From: Irineochytrium annulatum | Lineage: Eukaryota > Chytridiomycota > Chytridiomycetes > Chytridiales > Chytridiaceae | DNA length: 22,665 nt | Assembly (NCBI GenBank): GCA_027600665.1 | Contig: JADGJL010000395.1 | Span: 1 to 22,665 of the forward strand | Direction: 5' to 3' | Shown here: piece after piece, positions 10,078 through 20,320 of the stretch | Numbering within the stretch: the first letter of the stretch is position 1 | Layout: the number at the start of each line of letters is the position of its first letter | The notes under the pieces: generated by a model | The model's database searches: none | Told to the model about the DNA's origin: nothing | The model's input: the letters and a program-made list of their open reading frames with translations, nothing else | Translations under genes and position numbers: made by a program

Positions 10078-10357
10078 ATGACAACGCCCGCGGAGATTAG
10101 CGTTAAGTCTCATCGTAGTCCGCCCATAATCGAAGGTGCAATTATGGCCGTATGCGCTTTCTACATAGGCCTCTGCATGGTATGCAATTTGTCACCGCAA
10201 CAGTTAATGTGAACAGGCTGATGCCGGCATGTGGGTTGGGATGCGTTCAGCGTGGCTCTGTCTCGTCATTATGGCTTTGGTACTCGTGCGGACGAGCAGC
10301 GTCGTTAAAAGTGGTTTGCAAGCAACAGTTTATGGTTTACGATTGATTTTTGTTTAG
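10078..10357 (+). CDS. Tentative small membrane protein, 2 exons
   Basis: Exons 10078-10179 and 10217-10357 give 80 residues. The first exon (MTTPAEISVKSHRSPPIIEG, then a hydrophobic AIMAVCAFYIGLCM) ends at ATG|GTATGC. The second opens with ADAGMWVGMRSAW and a strong hydrophobic stretch LCLVIMALVLV, ending TAG at 10355-10357. Two membrane helices are likely. The intron would be 37 nt (10180-10216) with a weak TTAAT branch site; the window's other introns go down to 39 nt. Without splicing the frame closes after 44 residues. Another acceptor at the CAG around 10250 is possible. No family was recognised. Its stop overlaps the stop of the convergent minus-strand candidate. Confidence 0.4.
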
Positions 10358-10687
10358 AGTCCCTCTTGATATTGAAGGATCTCGGCGTCCAAACGCAAAC
10401 GACCTATTTTTTCGGCCAAGCGAGGACCATCTTTATTCCCATATCGGCAATTAAGCACGCGTTTATCAATGAGGGAATATCTATGTTCCAAGTCAGATTC
10501 TATTTGGCGATATTGACGACGGATAACAAGATCATTGTCGTGTTTCCGGTTGGTGTTCATTGAAACGCGGCGTCTCATTACGAGCAGAATCTTCTTCCCA
10601 AATTACCAGTTCTGCAGAAGACACGTCGACAATTGGATGCAGCGCTTCAACCACAGTAATTATTGTACCATCAAGTGTTTCTTCCAT
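10354..10687 (-). CDS. Tentative small coiled-coil gene, possibly spliced or frameshifted
   Basis: Two open frames overlap on the minus strand. Frame A starts at the ATG 10685-10687 and runs to 10532 (METs with LDGTIITVVEALHP and ELVIWEEDSARNE). Frame B runs about 10578 to the TAA at 10354-10356 and ends in charged, helical sequence (RLAEKIGRLRLDAEILQYQ). Both look protein-like. A GTAATG..AAATAG intron at 10500-10581 (82 nt) would join them in frame into 83 residues. No good branch site is visible, so a frameshifted relic is the alternative. No family was recognised. Confidence 0.35.
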
Positions 10688-11708
10688 TACGTTATTTTAT
10701 CGCCACATACCAGCTTGCTGTTAATTTTAATAAACAACAAACATGGCACATAACCCTCAGGATGCGCAATTTTGGGTAACTAAATACAATTGCGTTAGAC
10801 CCTGTCAAATCGTATGTAATCGTCATGCTATCTTTTACATATATTCATGCCCCTAGAAACGAGACTTGCACGAGTAACAGATAGCGCCATCCAGATTATT
10901 GTGCGCAGCGAACCAAACAACGCGAGATGCCCAGTCACTGATACGTTCATATCAATGCGACGCGCATTGGTCTCCGTCGACGACCTAGACGAAGTAAGCA
11001 GTCTGCAGCCTTCCGTTGGATTCCGCACCCTCCGCGGACCCGTCACATCGGCTTACTGTCATTCTGACCCGCTCTGGAACCCGAGTCTGACCTCAACAGG
11101 GGGTGGCTTGTGCAAGCATTGGCGCGTTGTGCAACCTGACGCTCTTTAAACCATCTGATCCTCCCTTGGACACCCGTGCGCCGGAACGAAGAACTGGGAC
11201 TGCCTTCTGAGGAGAAATGTTCAGCTTCGACATAACTCAGTAGCTCAGTCCTGTCTCAGTTGTTGATATGGAACCATCTCACCGAGATGGACCTCTGCAT
11301 CCATTCGCACACGGTGTAGCAGGACGTGATAGAATACGATTACGACGCTTTCAACCACGTCCCACCAGCCAGGCGGCCCCACAAACTACTGCTGGGACAC
11401 GTTCAGTCCAAAAGACTTTCGACCGTATGTGCGAACGTCTGCAGGCTGGGACCGACAGTGATGCGATCACGGGGCTTGTGGACGATGATGATGTATTCTG
11501 TCCTGTTTGCATTTTTTGTGGTGATTGCTTAATCTCAAAAGGATCTTGGGTGACTGCTTGGATTTCCTCTTTCGCGCAATATAGTTACTTGAATCTTCAC
11601 CGTTATTGTTGTTGACAATATAATAGTAATACGATGTGATGCATTTACTCACAAACAAAAAGCAACGTTACAGAAACACAAAAAACGCGACAAAACCTAA
11701 CCATTTTC
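10688..11708. other. 1-kb region with no confident gene
   Basis: Between the small minus-strand candidate and the SHMT stop. Open frames of about 100 codons exist on the plus strand at 10847-11149 and 11268-11615. The second starts at an ATG and contains a Cys cluster, CPVCIFCGDC, but no recognised fold follows. It also holds the SHMT 3' end. No tRNA or repeat was found. Confidence 0.5.
11268..11615 (+). CDS. Doubtful small ORF with a CxxCxxCxxC cluster
   Basis: 115-residue open frame with an ATG start. It is basic and proline-rich at first, then acidic (TDSDAITGLVDDDD), then CPVCIFCGDC, which has the spacing of a possible metal site. The last 30 residues look like random AT-rich translation, so an intron or a decayed gene is possible. 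No family was recognised. Confidence 0.2.
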   Translation: MEPSHRDGPLHPFAHGVAGRDRIRLRRFQPRPTSQAAPQTTAGTRSVQKTFDRMCERLQAGTDSDAITGLVDDDDVFCPVCIFCGDCLISKGSWVTAWISSFAQYSYLNLHRYCC

Positions 11709-13535
11709 TCATTGTCCGATGACGGGAAAGCTGCTGGCAAACTCAATAACCTCCTTCTTCAACGTCTGAATTTCTGAGACAGAGCTGCCATTCCCGACGG
11801 CGTCCTTGAAGTCCTTAAACTTCGAGCCTATAAATGCACTTCAGGTTAACATCTGCCTCTCTCACTCGCCAACAAAATGAAGGTACGCACCCGAAACGCC
11901 CTTTTTGATCTCAATAGCGCACTTGATAGCCCTATCGACATACGTCGCGATCCTCTCAAAGTCCTCCTCCACCATCCCCCTGCTCGTCATGGCCGGGCTC
12001 CCCATCCTCAGTCCATGCGGGATCAGCGCGCTCTTATCCCCCGGCACCGTATTTTTGTTCGTCGCGACATTAATCAGCTCCAGCACCCTCTCGGCCCTCG
12101 CACCGTCGATCCCCAGCCTCCTGAGATCCAAAAGCAAAAGGTGCGTGTCCGTCCCGCCCGCGACCATTTCGTAGCCAAGCTTTCGGAACCCGGACTCGAG
12201 GGCCTTGGCGTTTTTAAGGACCTGCTCTTGGTAGGACTTAAAGGAGGGAGATTGGGCCTGCTTGAGTGCGACGGCGAGGGACGTAATAGTGTGGTTGTGG
12301 GGGCCGCCTTGGTGGCCGGGGAAGACGGAGGCGTTGATAGGTTGCTCGAGGTCGTACATCACATCTGTGGGGTCATGTGTGAACATCCATCAAGCCGATA
12401 AGCAGCAACACCAACCTTTCCCCTTCTTGTCGACGGAGCGCACGCCTTTCCGGTAGAAAATCATAGCCCCCCTCGGTCCCCTCAGCGTCTTATGCGTTGT
12501 GGTCGTGACAATATCCGCCCACTCGAATGCGCTCGGCAACAGCCCCGCCGCGATGGGTCCACTAATATGCGCGATATCCGCCAGCAGGTACGCCCCCACC
12601 TTGTCCGCGATTTTCTTCATCCGCGGGTAGTCCCAGTTCCTCGGGTATGCCGACGCGCCAGCAATGATGACTTTTGGTCTGTACAAGGCCGCTGTCTTTT
12701 CGAGCATGTCAAAGTCGATGAGACCGGTCTTCTCGTCGAGGCGGTAGGGCATCGAGTCGAAGTAGATGGAGACGGCCGAGATCTTCTTAGTCTCGGTTTG
12801 GAAACCGTGGGAAAGGTGACCGCCGTGAGGAAGATCCAGGCCCATTAAGCGATCGTGGGGCTTCATGATGGCGTTGTAGACGTAGAGATTCGCGGGGGCC
12901 CCTTCAGACTACGTCAGCAACAAGCCGAACCTATCAAAAAAAAAAAAAAAAAAAGAAATGTTACCGGAAAGCGCCTGCACGTTCACGCCCCACTTCGCCG
13001 GGTCCAGGCTGAAGGCCTCCAGCGCCCTCTTCTGACACAGAATTTCCGCCTGGTCGATGAACTCGTTCCCGCCGTAGTATCGTGCTCCCGGGTAACCCTC
13101 CGAGTACTTGTTCTGCATTACTGACCCCAAAGCGTCCATGACGGCCCTCGACGTGAAGTTCTAGTGTAACAAAACATCATCGGGCCTGTCAGCAATGCAG
13201 TCGTGGGAAAAAAAGACATGAAGCGCATAAGTAAGACCCCGCACCTCTGACGGGATCAGCACGATGGACTCCTTCTGCCTCCGCTTCTCGTTCTCGATGA
13301 TGCTGAAGACCTCCGGATCTTCCTCCGTGAGGGGCTTGTTGAGGGCCTGTCATTAAAGCCGAGCCCGATTCGTCCAAGTGAAGAGGTCTGTCGTTAGAGT
13401 CGACCAGCAAGCCAGTGAGAATGGCTAGCTCACCTTCGCGTTCTCCACGCACTCAGAGGATGCATTCCGGACCTGGAAGAGCCTCGGAGACGCGCGCGCG
13501 ATGCGCCGGGCGGCCAGGGCTCGTGAAAGGAGCAT
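11709..13535 (-). CDS. SHM1: Serine hydroxymethyltransferase, mitochondrial, 6 exons
   Basis: PLP enzyme converting serine and tetrahydrofolate to glycine and methylene-tetrahydrofolate. Exons: 13434-13535, 13245-13346, 12965-13160, 12416-12901, 11891-12364, 11709-11827; 1479 nt, 492 residues. Exon 1 (34 residues) is an Arg/Ala-rich presequence ([18 protein letters not shown]), which points to the mitochondrial isozyme. Conserved stretches are [29 protein letters not shown] and [13 protein letters not shown]; the PLP-binding Lys271 lies in [13 protein letters not shown]. Length and motifs are complete. The intron at 12902-12964 contains a 19-base homopolymer. The start is only 56 bp from the start of the divergent DUF7719-like gene. 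Confidence 0.97.
12936..12954. repeat. Homopolymer A19 inside an SHMT intron
   Basis: 19 A on the plus strand, equal to a T19 tract on the coding strand, inside intron 12902-12964 between donor and branch site (GCTGAC). Confidence 0.9.
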
Positions 13536-13591
13536 TGGGGTTAGTGGAGAGAAAGTGGGGCCGAATGCGGTCAAACTCTTCGGTGATCGTG
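13536..13591. promoter_or_regulatory. 56-bp divergent spacer between SHM1 and the DUF7719-like gene
   Basis: The two start codons face away from each other with 56 bp between them (only 29 bp if the DUF7719-like protein starts at the ATG at 13565). Either the 5' leaders are extremely short or the transcripts overlap. No TATA box was seen. Confidence 0.6.
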
Positions 13592-14347
13592 ATGACGAAA
13601 GGGGATAAGCACAAGGCGAAGGCCAAGGAGCCCGAACGCGCGACGGCTTCCGCGAGCGAGGCTGAGGGAGAGGACGATGGCCTGCTGGAATTCGACGAGG
13701 ATGAGCAGATGCGGATTATCAACGAGGTATTTTAATCCCTCATCCATCCTTGGCCGTGCCTGCCAAACCTAACGAGGAAGTGTCTCGAAAGACCGGCGTG
13801 CTTCACAAGCTAAAATCCGCCAAGGAACTAGCGGAAGAGGACGAGCCGCCGCTCGTAGCAACATCGTGGGTTTCTCTGTTGTAATACGCGTCAAGTTCGC
13901 TGGAAGTCCTAACGCGTTTCAATCCACAGAATCCTCCTCGCCGTCCCTCTAACCCTCTTCCAAATCGTCCTTGACTACGCCGTCCACCTCCAATACGGCT
14001 TCGAAGAGAAATTCACTCTGACCCGCGTCGCGACGCGTGGGCCGCCCTTCTTCCTCGCCATGCTCGTCATCATCTTCGTCACCTCCAAATTTCGAAACCA
14101 CTACCTGATGCAGGCCCTGTTCGCCATAACCTCCGCGGCGGCCGGTTGCTGGATCGTAATGTACTCGGAAGGATTCGAGACATTTGGGAACATGTTAAAG
14201 ACCCCGGGTTTGGCGTGCGTGTGGGTTTATACGGTGATACAGATGAGGTTGGATGTGGCCACGGCGAGTTTGGTGGTGCCGCTGGGTTATTACTTTAGGG
14301 AGTCGCTCATGGTGTTCGGGAGCGGGGAAACGTTTAATAAACTTTAG
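13592..14347 (+). CDS. DUF7719-like multi-pass membrane protein, 3 exons
   Basis: Exons 13592-13726, 13777-13865 and 13930-14347 give 213 residues. The N-terminal half is hydrophilic: Lys-rich, then acidic (EGEDDGLLEFDEDEQ). The C-terminal part has about four membrane segments (ILLAVPLTLFQIVLDYAVHL, FFLAMLVIIFV, YLMQALFAITSAAAGCWIVM, and one near LVVPLGYYF). The LD..VHLQYG turn after the first helix and the layout match fungal proteins annotated as DUF7719, a family without known function; recognition is from memory. The second exon could start at 13792 instead (208 residues), since the CTAAC branch site lies only 5 nt before the first acceptor. An upstream in-frame ATG at 13565 would add 9 residues. 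Confidence 0.8.
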
Positions 14348-14607
14348 TTATTCGATTAGAATTTAGAGATAAGGACTGTCCGTTTAAGGAGATCTAGTCA
14401 ACGTGGAGTACGGGCGTTCTGTGCTTGGATAGCGAAGAAGACAGGATCACTATCTTTGCAAAGTCGATAAGCTTTTAACATGCGTACATCGACTCAAACG
14501 AAGTATATTATGTCATTATTGACATTCAAAAACACACGGCGGCATATCAATGCAGTCCCTAACATCTAGCTAATCTCAGCCGGACCCAAATGGAAAAAAA
14601 ATCCCGT
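14348..14607. terminator. Shared 3' region between convergent genes
   Basis: 260 bp between the stops of the DUF7719-like gene and PCCA. AATAAA (14335-14340) overlaps the end of the former's coding sequence and may serve as its poly(A) signal. No gene was seen. Confidence 0.4.
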
Positions 14608-17211
14608 TTACTGCTTCTCCTCGGCGTAAAGCTCGATCATGATCTGTAAACAAAACGAGGATGAGTAAAACAAGAACAAAATAAATAAAAAGTATTAAGA
14701 AGCATGACGCACCTCCTCTCCGGCAACGCTCTGCCCAGACTTCACCAACACCTTCTTCACCTTGCCCGCCCTCGGCGCCTTGATGACGTTCTGCATCTTC
14801 ATCGCCTCCACGACGGCCATCTCCGCCCCCTCCAAGACAACATCCCCCTCGTTCACGGCGACGCTGACCACGGACCCGGGCATAGGTGAGAGGATCATGC
14901 TCGTAAGGTCGAGCTTCGGCTTCTCGCGCTTGTACTTGATTGCCTCGAGCTGCGCGGGCGAGAGGACGCTCACCTTGTACTGTAGTCACATGGCGTTAGT
15001 CGCACAATTCAAAACTTCTCACGAGAGTAACTAACGAACCTTCGTCCCGAGGTACTGCAGCCTATAACCCGTCGGCAACTTGTCCAGATACTGCACAACG
15101 ACCCTCTGCCCATCCACAGTCCCCTTCACGATCGGCGCCTCTAACTTCCAGTCCGCATCGACCTCGACCTCCTTCCCATCTACCATCACCTTCAGCTCCC
15201 CGTCCTGCGTCCTCCGCACGTCCACCTCCGCAAAGGCCTCACCCCTCGCCCCGACGCGCACGCGCAGGTCCCACCGATCCACCTTGGGCTGCACCGTGCG
15301 CCCGTGGTCTCCTCCGGCGAAAGCGCCGCCTCCCGAGATCCACGTCCTATTCCGGAGGTCCCGGCGCACGTGCAAGAGGGCCGCCATTGAGACGAGTTGA
15401 AGGCGCTGGGTGGCGTCGAGGGACGCACCCTTAAAGCCGGTCGGGTACTCTTCGGCTAGGAACTTGGTCGAGATCTTGCCGGACGCGAAGCGCGGGTGGG
15501 AGATGACGTTGCGGAGCAGGGGAATGTTATGGGTGACGCCTATAGCCAAAACGAATATAAGACTTGAACGTAGGAGCGAACTTCTTACCCTTGATGACAT
15601 AATCATCCAACGCCTCCTCCATCTTATGTCTCGCGTCCTCCCTTGTCTCCCCATACGTGCACAGCTTGCAGATGAGCGGATCGTAGTAGATGGAGATCTC
15701 GCTACCCTCGACGATGCCGCTGTCGCACCTGATCTCGTTGCCTTGGGCGACAGGCTCGATGTACCTGCTGAGCGTTCCAATAGACGGAAGGTACTTTTCC
15801 GGGTCCTCGGCGTAGACTCGGGACTCGAACGCCCAGCCCTTCGGCTTCACGATCTCGTCCTGGTTGAAAGCGAGCTTCTGGTTAGCAGCGACGCGGATCA
15901 TTTGCTCGACAAGGTCGAGGCCGGTGATGTACTCAGTAATCGGGTGCTCGCTAAAAAGTAAATTGTCAGCAATTGTAGAATTGATACCCCGCCAGGGTAA
16001 ATACGGCTTGTCGTGAGAAGACTTACACTTGAAGCCGGGTGTTCATCTCCAGGAAGTAGAAGTTCCGCTGGGGGTCAACGAGGAACTCGCAAGTACCGGC
16101 TGAGAAGTAGCCGACCTTCTTCGCAAGCGCGACCGCCTGCTCACCCATAGCACGACGCGTTGCCATATCGATGTGGACAGACGGGGCCTCCTCGATCACC
16201 TTCTGGTTTCGGCGTTGAATGGAGCACTCACGCTCGGGGAGGTAGTACTAAAATACGGTGTTAGGACAACACTCGTCACGCGGACCACCTCTAAAACGCA
16301 CCGTATTGCCGTGCTTGTCACCGATAAGCTGGATCTCAATATGTCTCGGCTCCTCAATGAACTTCTCCACCAGCATCCGATCGTCCCCAAAACTGCTCTT
16401 CGCCTCCTGCTTGCTAAGCCTGAACGCCTCCCTGCACTCCTTCTCGTCATACGCAATCCTCATACCCTTCCCGCCTCCGCCCGCCGACGCTTTCACCATG
16501 ACGGGGTACCCGATATCCTTCGCGACCTTCACGGCATGCTCGACATCCTCGATGACACCGTTGTACCCCGGGATGGTGTTCACCTTAGCCTCCTCGGCGA
16601 TCTTCTTGGACTCGATCTTGTCGCCCATAAGAAACATGGACCGCTCCGAGGGCCCGATGAAGGCCACGTTGGCCTCGTCGAGGGCCTTCACAAATTGGGA
16701 GTTCTCGGAGAGGAAGCCGTAGCCCGGGTGGACGGCCTGGGCTCCGGTCTGTTTGATGGCTTTAATGATGTTCGGGATATTCAGGTACGATAGGGACGTC
16801 GGCGGCGGGCCCTATAAGTCCGTTTTAGTTAAAATGACGCGTGGGAGTTGAGTACGTACGACGTGAACGGCCTCGTCCGCCAACCGGACGTGCAGGGAAT
16901 TAGCGTCCGCGTCGGAGTAGATAGCGACGGTTTTGATGCCCATCTTCTTCGCGGTCTTAATCACTCTGCAAGCAATCTCACCACGGTTCGCAATCAGGAT
17001 CTTGTCAAAGGTCTGTTTATGCATTCCAATGTCAACATGTCGCGCATGCAGGTCAGATTCTTTCGATGCAGCTCACCTTTTCATTGTCCTGCGTTGCTGT
17101 CGCCAGCGACCGGCTGTGGACAAAGGATAGGGCGGCAAGCCTCAAAGTGGCTCCCGGGAAGGGTGACGAGACCGAGAGGACAGTCCGTCGCGCGGAAATG
17201 AAGGAGATCAT
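14608..17211 (-). CDS. PCCA: Propionyl-CoA carboxylase alpha subunit, mitochondrial, 8 exons
   Basis: Biotin-carrying subunit that carboxylates biotin with bicarbonate and ATP; with PCCB it makes methylmalonyl-CoA from propionyl-CoA in mitochondria. Exons: 17077-17211, 16860-17012, 16302-16811, 16027-16247, 15589-15950, 15040-15539, 14713-14979, 14608-14643; 2184 nt, 727 residues (human 728). Exon 1 is a presequence ([13 protein letters not shown], then SRSLATATQ). Biotin carboxylase motifs are [45 protein letters not shown] and [13 protein letters not shown]. The biotinyl lysine is Lys688 in VEAMKMQN. The BT-type linker (LQYLGTKYKVSVLS) and the PCCB neighbour favour PCC over methylcrotonyl-CoA carboxylase. 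An ATG at 17022-17024 lies inside the first intron and would give a protein lacking the presequence. Confidence 0.95.
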
Positions 17212-17797
17212 GGCCGACGTTCCTGTTTCAACGCGAGTCGCAAGAAAGCCGTAAGCATCGCGTTAGCACTCGCAGAGAAGTAAGGGTAGAAACGTGCAAC
17301 AACGCAAGTCCAGCAGGCACGTACGTTACAGTCAAGCCAAGATCACGGTTGGTATGCGGTAAGAAGTGCGAGGGGAAGGTCGCCGTCGACGAGGAGGGGG
17401 ATCTGGAGGCAGTCGGGATTGAGGTCAGCAGGCGCTGATGTCACTTCGACGGGGACGTACCAGCTGAGGGTTTACGGCAACGAGTCGGGAGCAGGTGAAC
17501 TGGTCTTTTCACGATTTCCGCCTAATCGAAGTGCCGAGCGCGACTCGGAAGCTTGACGCAACCCTTCCCGATCGTGATAGACCTTTTGTCACTGGCCTTA
17601 CTCGTCGCTGGGTTCAGGGCCGTCGACGCATCGAAAGGTACGAGCTCGTCGACACGCTGGTCCGGGGACTGCGCCTGGTGGACAGGACGTGTCGCATGTG
17701 CATGCATCGACGTCTACCAACAAGATCTCTAACTGAAGTGACTTAATCTGCAGCATAAGTCTCTACGCACTCCCTACAGACCGTCGATAGCATCAAA
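17212..17797. promoter_or_regulatory. Divergent promoter region of PCCA and PCCB
   Basis: 586 bp between the two start codons, the only spacer available for both subunit genes. Open frames here (for example 17495-17746) have no recognisable content. No TATA or CCAAT box is obvious. Co-regulation of the two subunits is an inference from the arrangement. Confidence 0.7.
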
Positions 17798-19819
17798 ATG
17801 TGAGGCTTTCCTCTCGAGCTGCTTAGGAAGTTCAACCTAACGTGATCCTTGGACTACAGGGCGTCATTTCTATCAGCAGCCCGGCGATCGGGCCTCGGCT
17901 TTCTTCGCTCCAACTCCCCCCTAACCGCACGCGCTCTTGCGCCTTCTGTATGCTTGTTGAAGACTGCCGTGCACGCGAGAAGATCCGTGGCGACCACCTC
18001 CAAAGAGGGCGTGAGTACTTCCTGGCATATACGTGCTTATGAAACATCCTCCACGACGACAGGGTCTCATCTCCCGCATCGAATCGAAGCGCGCGGAGGC
18101 GCTCCTAGGCGGCGGCCAGAAGCGGATCGACGCCCAGCACGCCAAGGGCAAGCTGACGGCACGGGAGCGCATCGACCTCCTCCTCGACGCGGGATCGTTC
18201 CGCGAGTACGACGCGTTCGTCGAGCACCAATGCACCGATTTTGGCATGGAACAGCAGAAGATCACTGGTGACGGCGTGGTCACTGGCTACGGTACCATCA
18301 ACGGGAGGCTCGTGTATGTGTTTTCGCAGGACTTCACGGCGTATGGTGGATCCTTGTCGAAGACGCATGCGCAGAAGATCTGCAAGGTGGGTTGTTTTCA
18401 CTCCACACTTCGCACACGATATTAAGTATGGTGCCGGCCTAGATTATGGATCAAGCCCTCTCTGTTCGCGCCCCCGTCATTGGCCTTAACGACTCTGGCG
18501 GCGCCCGTATCCAAGAAGGCGTCGACTCCCTCGCTGGCTACGCCGACATCTTCTACCGCAACGTGGCCGTCTCCGGTGTGATCCCGCAAATCTCCCTCAT
18601 CATGGGTCCCTGCGCCGGCGGGGCCGTCTACTCCCCCGCGCTGACGGACTTTACCTTCATGGTCAAGGACAGCTCGTACCTGTTCGTCACAGGCCCTGAG
18701 GTCGTGAAGGCCGTCACGAACGAGGAAGTCACGCAGGAGGAGTTGGGAGGGGCGAAGGCGCACACCACGAAGTCGGGCGTGGCGCATTTGGCGTTTGAAA
18801 ACGACATCGAGGCCTTGGCGAGGTTGAGGGATTTCGTCGACTTCCTCCCACTCAGCTACGATGACGTCCTGCCTGTTCGACCGACGGACGACCCCATGTG
18901 AGTATCTTCGCCTCATGCGGTTGAGTATCACGGTCGCTTACCCGGAACAACAACCAACAGCGACCGCGAAGACCCCGTCTTAAACACCGTCGTCCCAGCT
19001 GACTCCTCGAAAGCCTACGACATCAAGGACGTGATTACCCGCGTCGTGGACGACGGCGACTTCTACGAGATCATGCCGGACTACGCCAGAAATATGGTTA
19101 TCGGCTTCGCCCGCATGGGAGGCGAGACCGTGTCCGTGATTGCGAACCAGCCCCTCGTGTCCTCAGGCGTCCTCGATATCAACTCGAGCGTTAAGGCCGC
19201 GAGGTGGGTCAGGTTCTGCGACGCGTTCAACATCCCGTTGATCACGTTCGTCGACGTGCCGGGTTTCTTGCCGGGGACCGCGCAGGAACATGGGGGCATT
19301 ATTAGGCATGGGGCCAAGTTGCTTTATGCCTACGCTGAGGTAAGATTCGCTTCTCCCGCCACTCTATAATGACCTCTTTCCATAGGCCACCGTCCCTAAA
19401 ATCACCGTCATCACCCGGAAGGCGTACGGCGGGGCCTACGACGTCATGTCTTCCAAGCACCTGAAGGGAGACTCGAACTACTCCTGGCCGACGGGCGAGA
19501 TCGCCGTCATGGGTGCGAAGGGCGCCGTTGAAATCATCTTCCGCCACGTTAAGGACAAAACCCAAGCCGAGGCCGACTGTAAGTATATCATCTTGGGAAC
19601 AGAAGCACCGTAGACGAATGGTGTTAAACTAATCCGCGAAAACCCCGTTTCATAGATGTCAACAAGTTCGCCAACCCTCTGCCAGCGGCCCAGCGCGGGT
19701 TCCTAGACGACGTTATCTTGCCCTCGCGGACGCGCAAGATTATCATTGAAGACTTGAAGATGCTGAAAACGAAGAGGGCGCAGAATCCGGACAAGAAGCA
19801 CGGCAATGTGCCTCTCTAG
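17798..19819 (+). CDS. PCCB: Propionyl-CoA carboxylase beta subunit, mitochondrial, 7 exons
   Basis: Carboxyltransferase subunit moving the carboxyl group from biotin to propionyl-CoA. Exons: 17798-17799 (AT only), 17860-18010, 18063-18386, 18443-18897, 18961-19339, 19386-19578, 19656-19819; 1668 nt, 555 residues (human 539). The presequence begins [11 protein letters not shown] and contains ARRSVATTS. Signature stretches are [85 protein letters not shown] and [15 protein letters not shown], close to vertebrate PCCB and unlike methylcrotonyl-CoA carboxylase beta. It has a typical C-terminal end (KKHGNVPL). It is head to head with PCCA. The start codon is created by splicing, and the joined context AAAATGGCG is strong. 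Confidence 0.96.
17800..17859 (+). other. Intron that splits the PCCB start codon (AT|G)
   Basis: 60-nt intron, GTGAGG..CCTAAC..CTACAG. Joining AT (17798-17799) to G (17860) makes ATG GCG TCA, in frame with the presequence. In the unspliced RNA the same site reads ATG TGA, a start followed at once by a stop. Confidence 0.85.
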
Positions 19820-20320
19820 ATCTTTGCTTCGCAGTTATTTGAATGGTTCATAGTCGTACCAGGGCAGTGTTTAATATCTTGTTTGCCGTTTTCGGGGTAT
19901 TGTTGGTTTTGTTGGGTGTTGATTCTTGGTTGGGGTCAAAGCGATCATCATTGACCAGACATATGAATGTATCAATAAAGGCTGCATATAAAAAGTACGA
20001 GGATCATTATTACAGCCGGTGCCGGTTTATTGGGATTTCGGAGCATCAGGACAGTAATTATTGGCAGCAGCGAACTTCACACAAAACCGACGCCTGTTTC
20101 CCATAGTTTATGGAGAGGCACGGGTAATTTATAATTACAAATGAGGTTCAAGCACCACATAGAAGCATAAGAAGGCACAAATCCGGCTAGGCTTAAAACC
20201 AACTAGGCTAGCTAACTAGCGCTCATACGAAGAGTTACATTGTTTATGTGGAATGGAGGAGCGGAGGAGGCCGTACGAGAGAAGAGACTATTACGTGAAA
20301 AGGAAACAAGTACCTTCTAA
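19820..20320. other. Shared 3' region of PCCB and the next gene
   Basis: About 500 bp, AT-rich. It contains an AATAAA at 19974-19979 that probably serves PCCB. An 87-codon open frame (19843-20106) begins 23 bp after the PCCB stop with a hydrophobic stretch, but T-rich 3' UTR gives such frames readily and I do not call it. Beyond it nothing is seen. Confidence 0.5.
19974..19979 (+). terminator. Probable poly(A) signal of PCCB
   Basis: AATAAA 155 nt beyond the PCCB stop, the first canonical signal downstream. Confidence 0.45.

Noticed and set aside
14576..14989. Arg/Gly-rich 137-codon minus-strand frame
   Set aside because: Frame shadow of the PCCA biotin domain exons and the intron between them.
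16860..17024. PCCA starting at the ATG 17022-17024
   Set aside because: This ATG lies in a GTGAGC..AAACAG intron; splicing to 17077-17211 gives a proper mitochondrial presequence and the usual family length.
14608..17211. Calling the biotin enzyme methylcrotonyl-CoA carboxylase alpha
   Set aside because: The linker region, length of 727 and head-to-head PCCB partner all fit propionyl-CoA carboxylase better.
19843..20106. 87-codon plus-strand frame with a hydrophobic N terminus just after PCCB
   Set aside because: It begins 23 bp after the PCCB stop, is T-rich and contains the likely poly(A) signal; best explained as 3' UTR.
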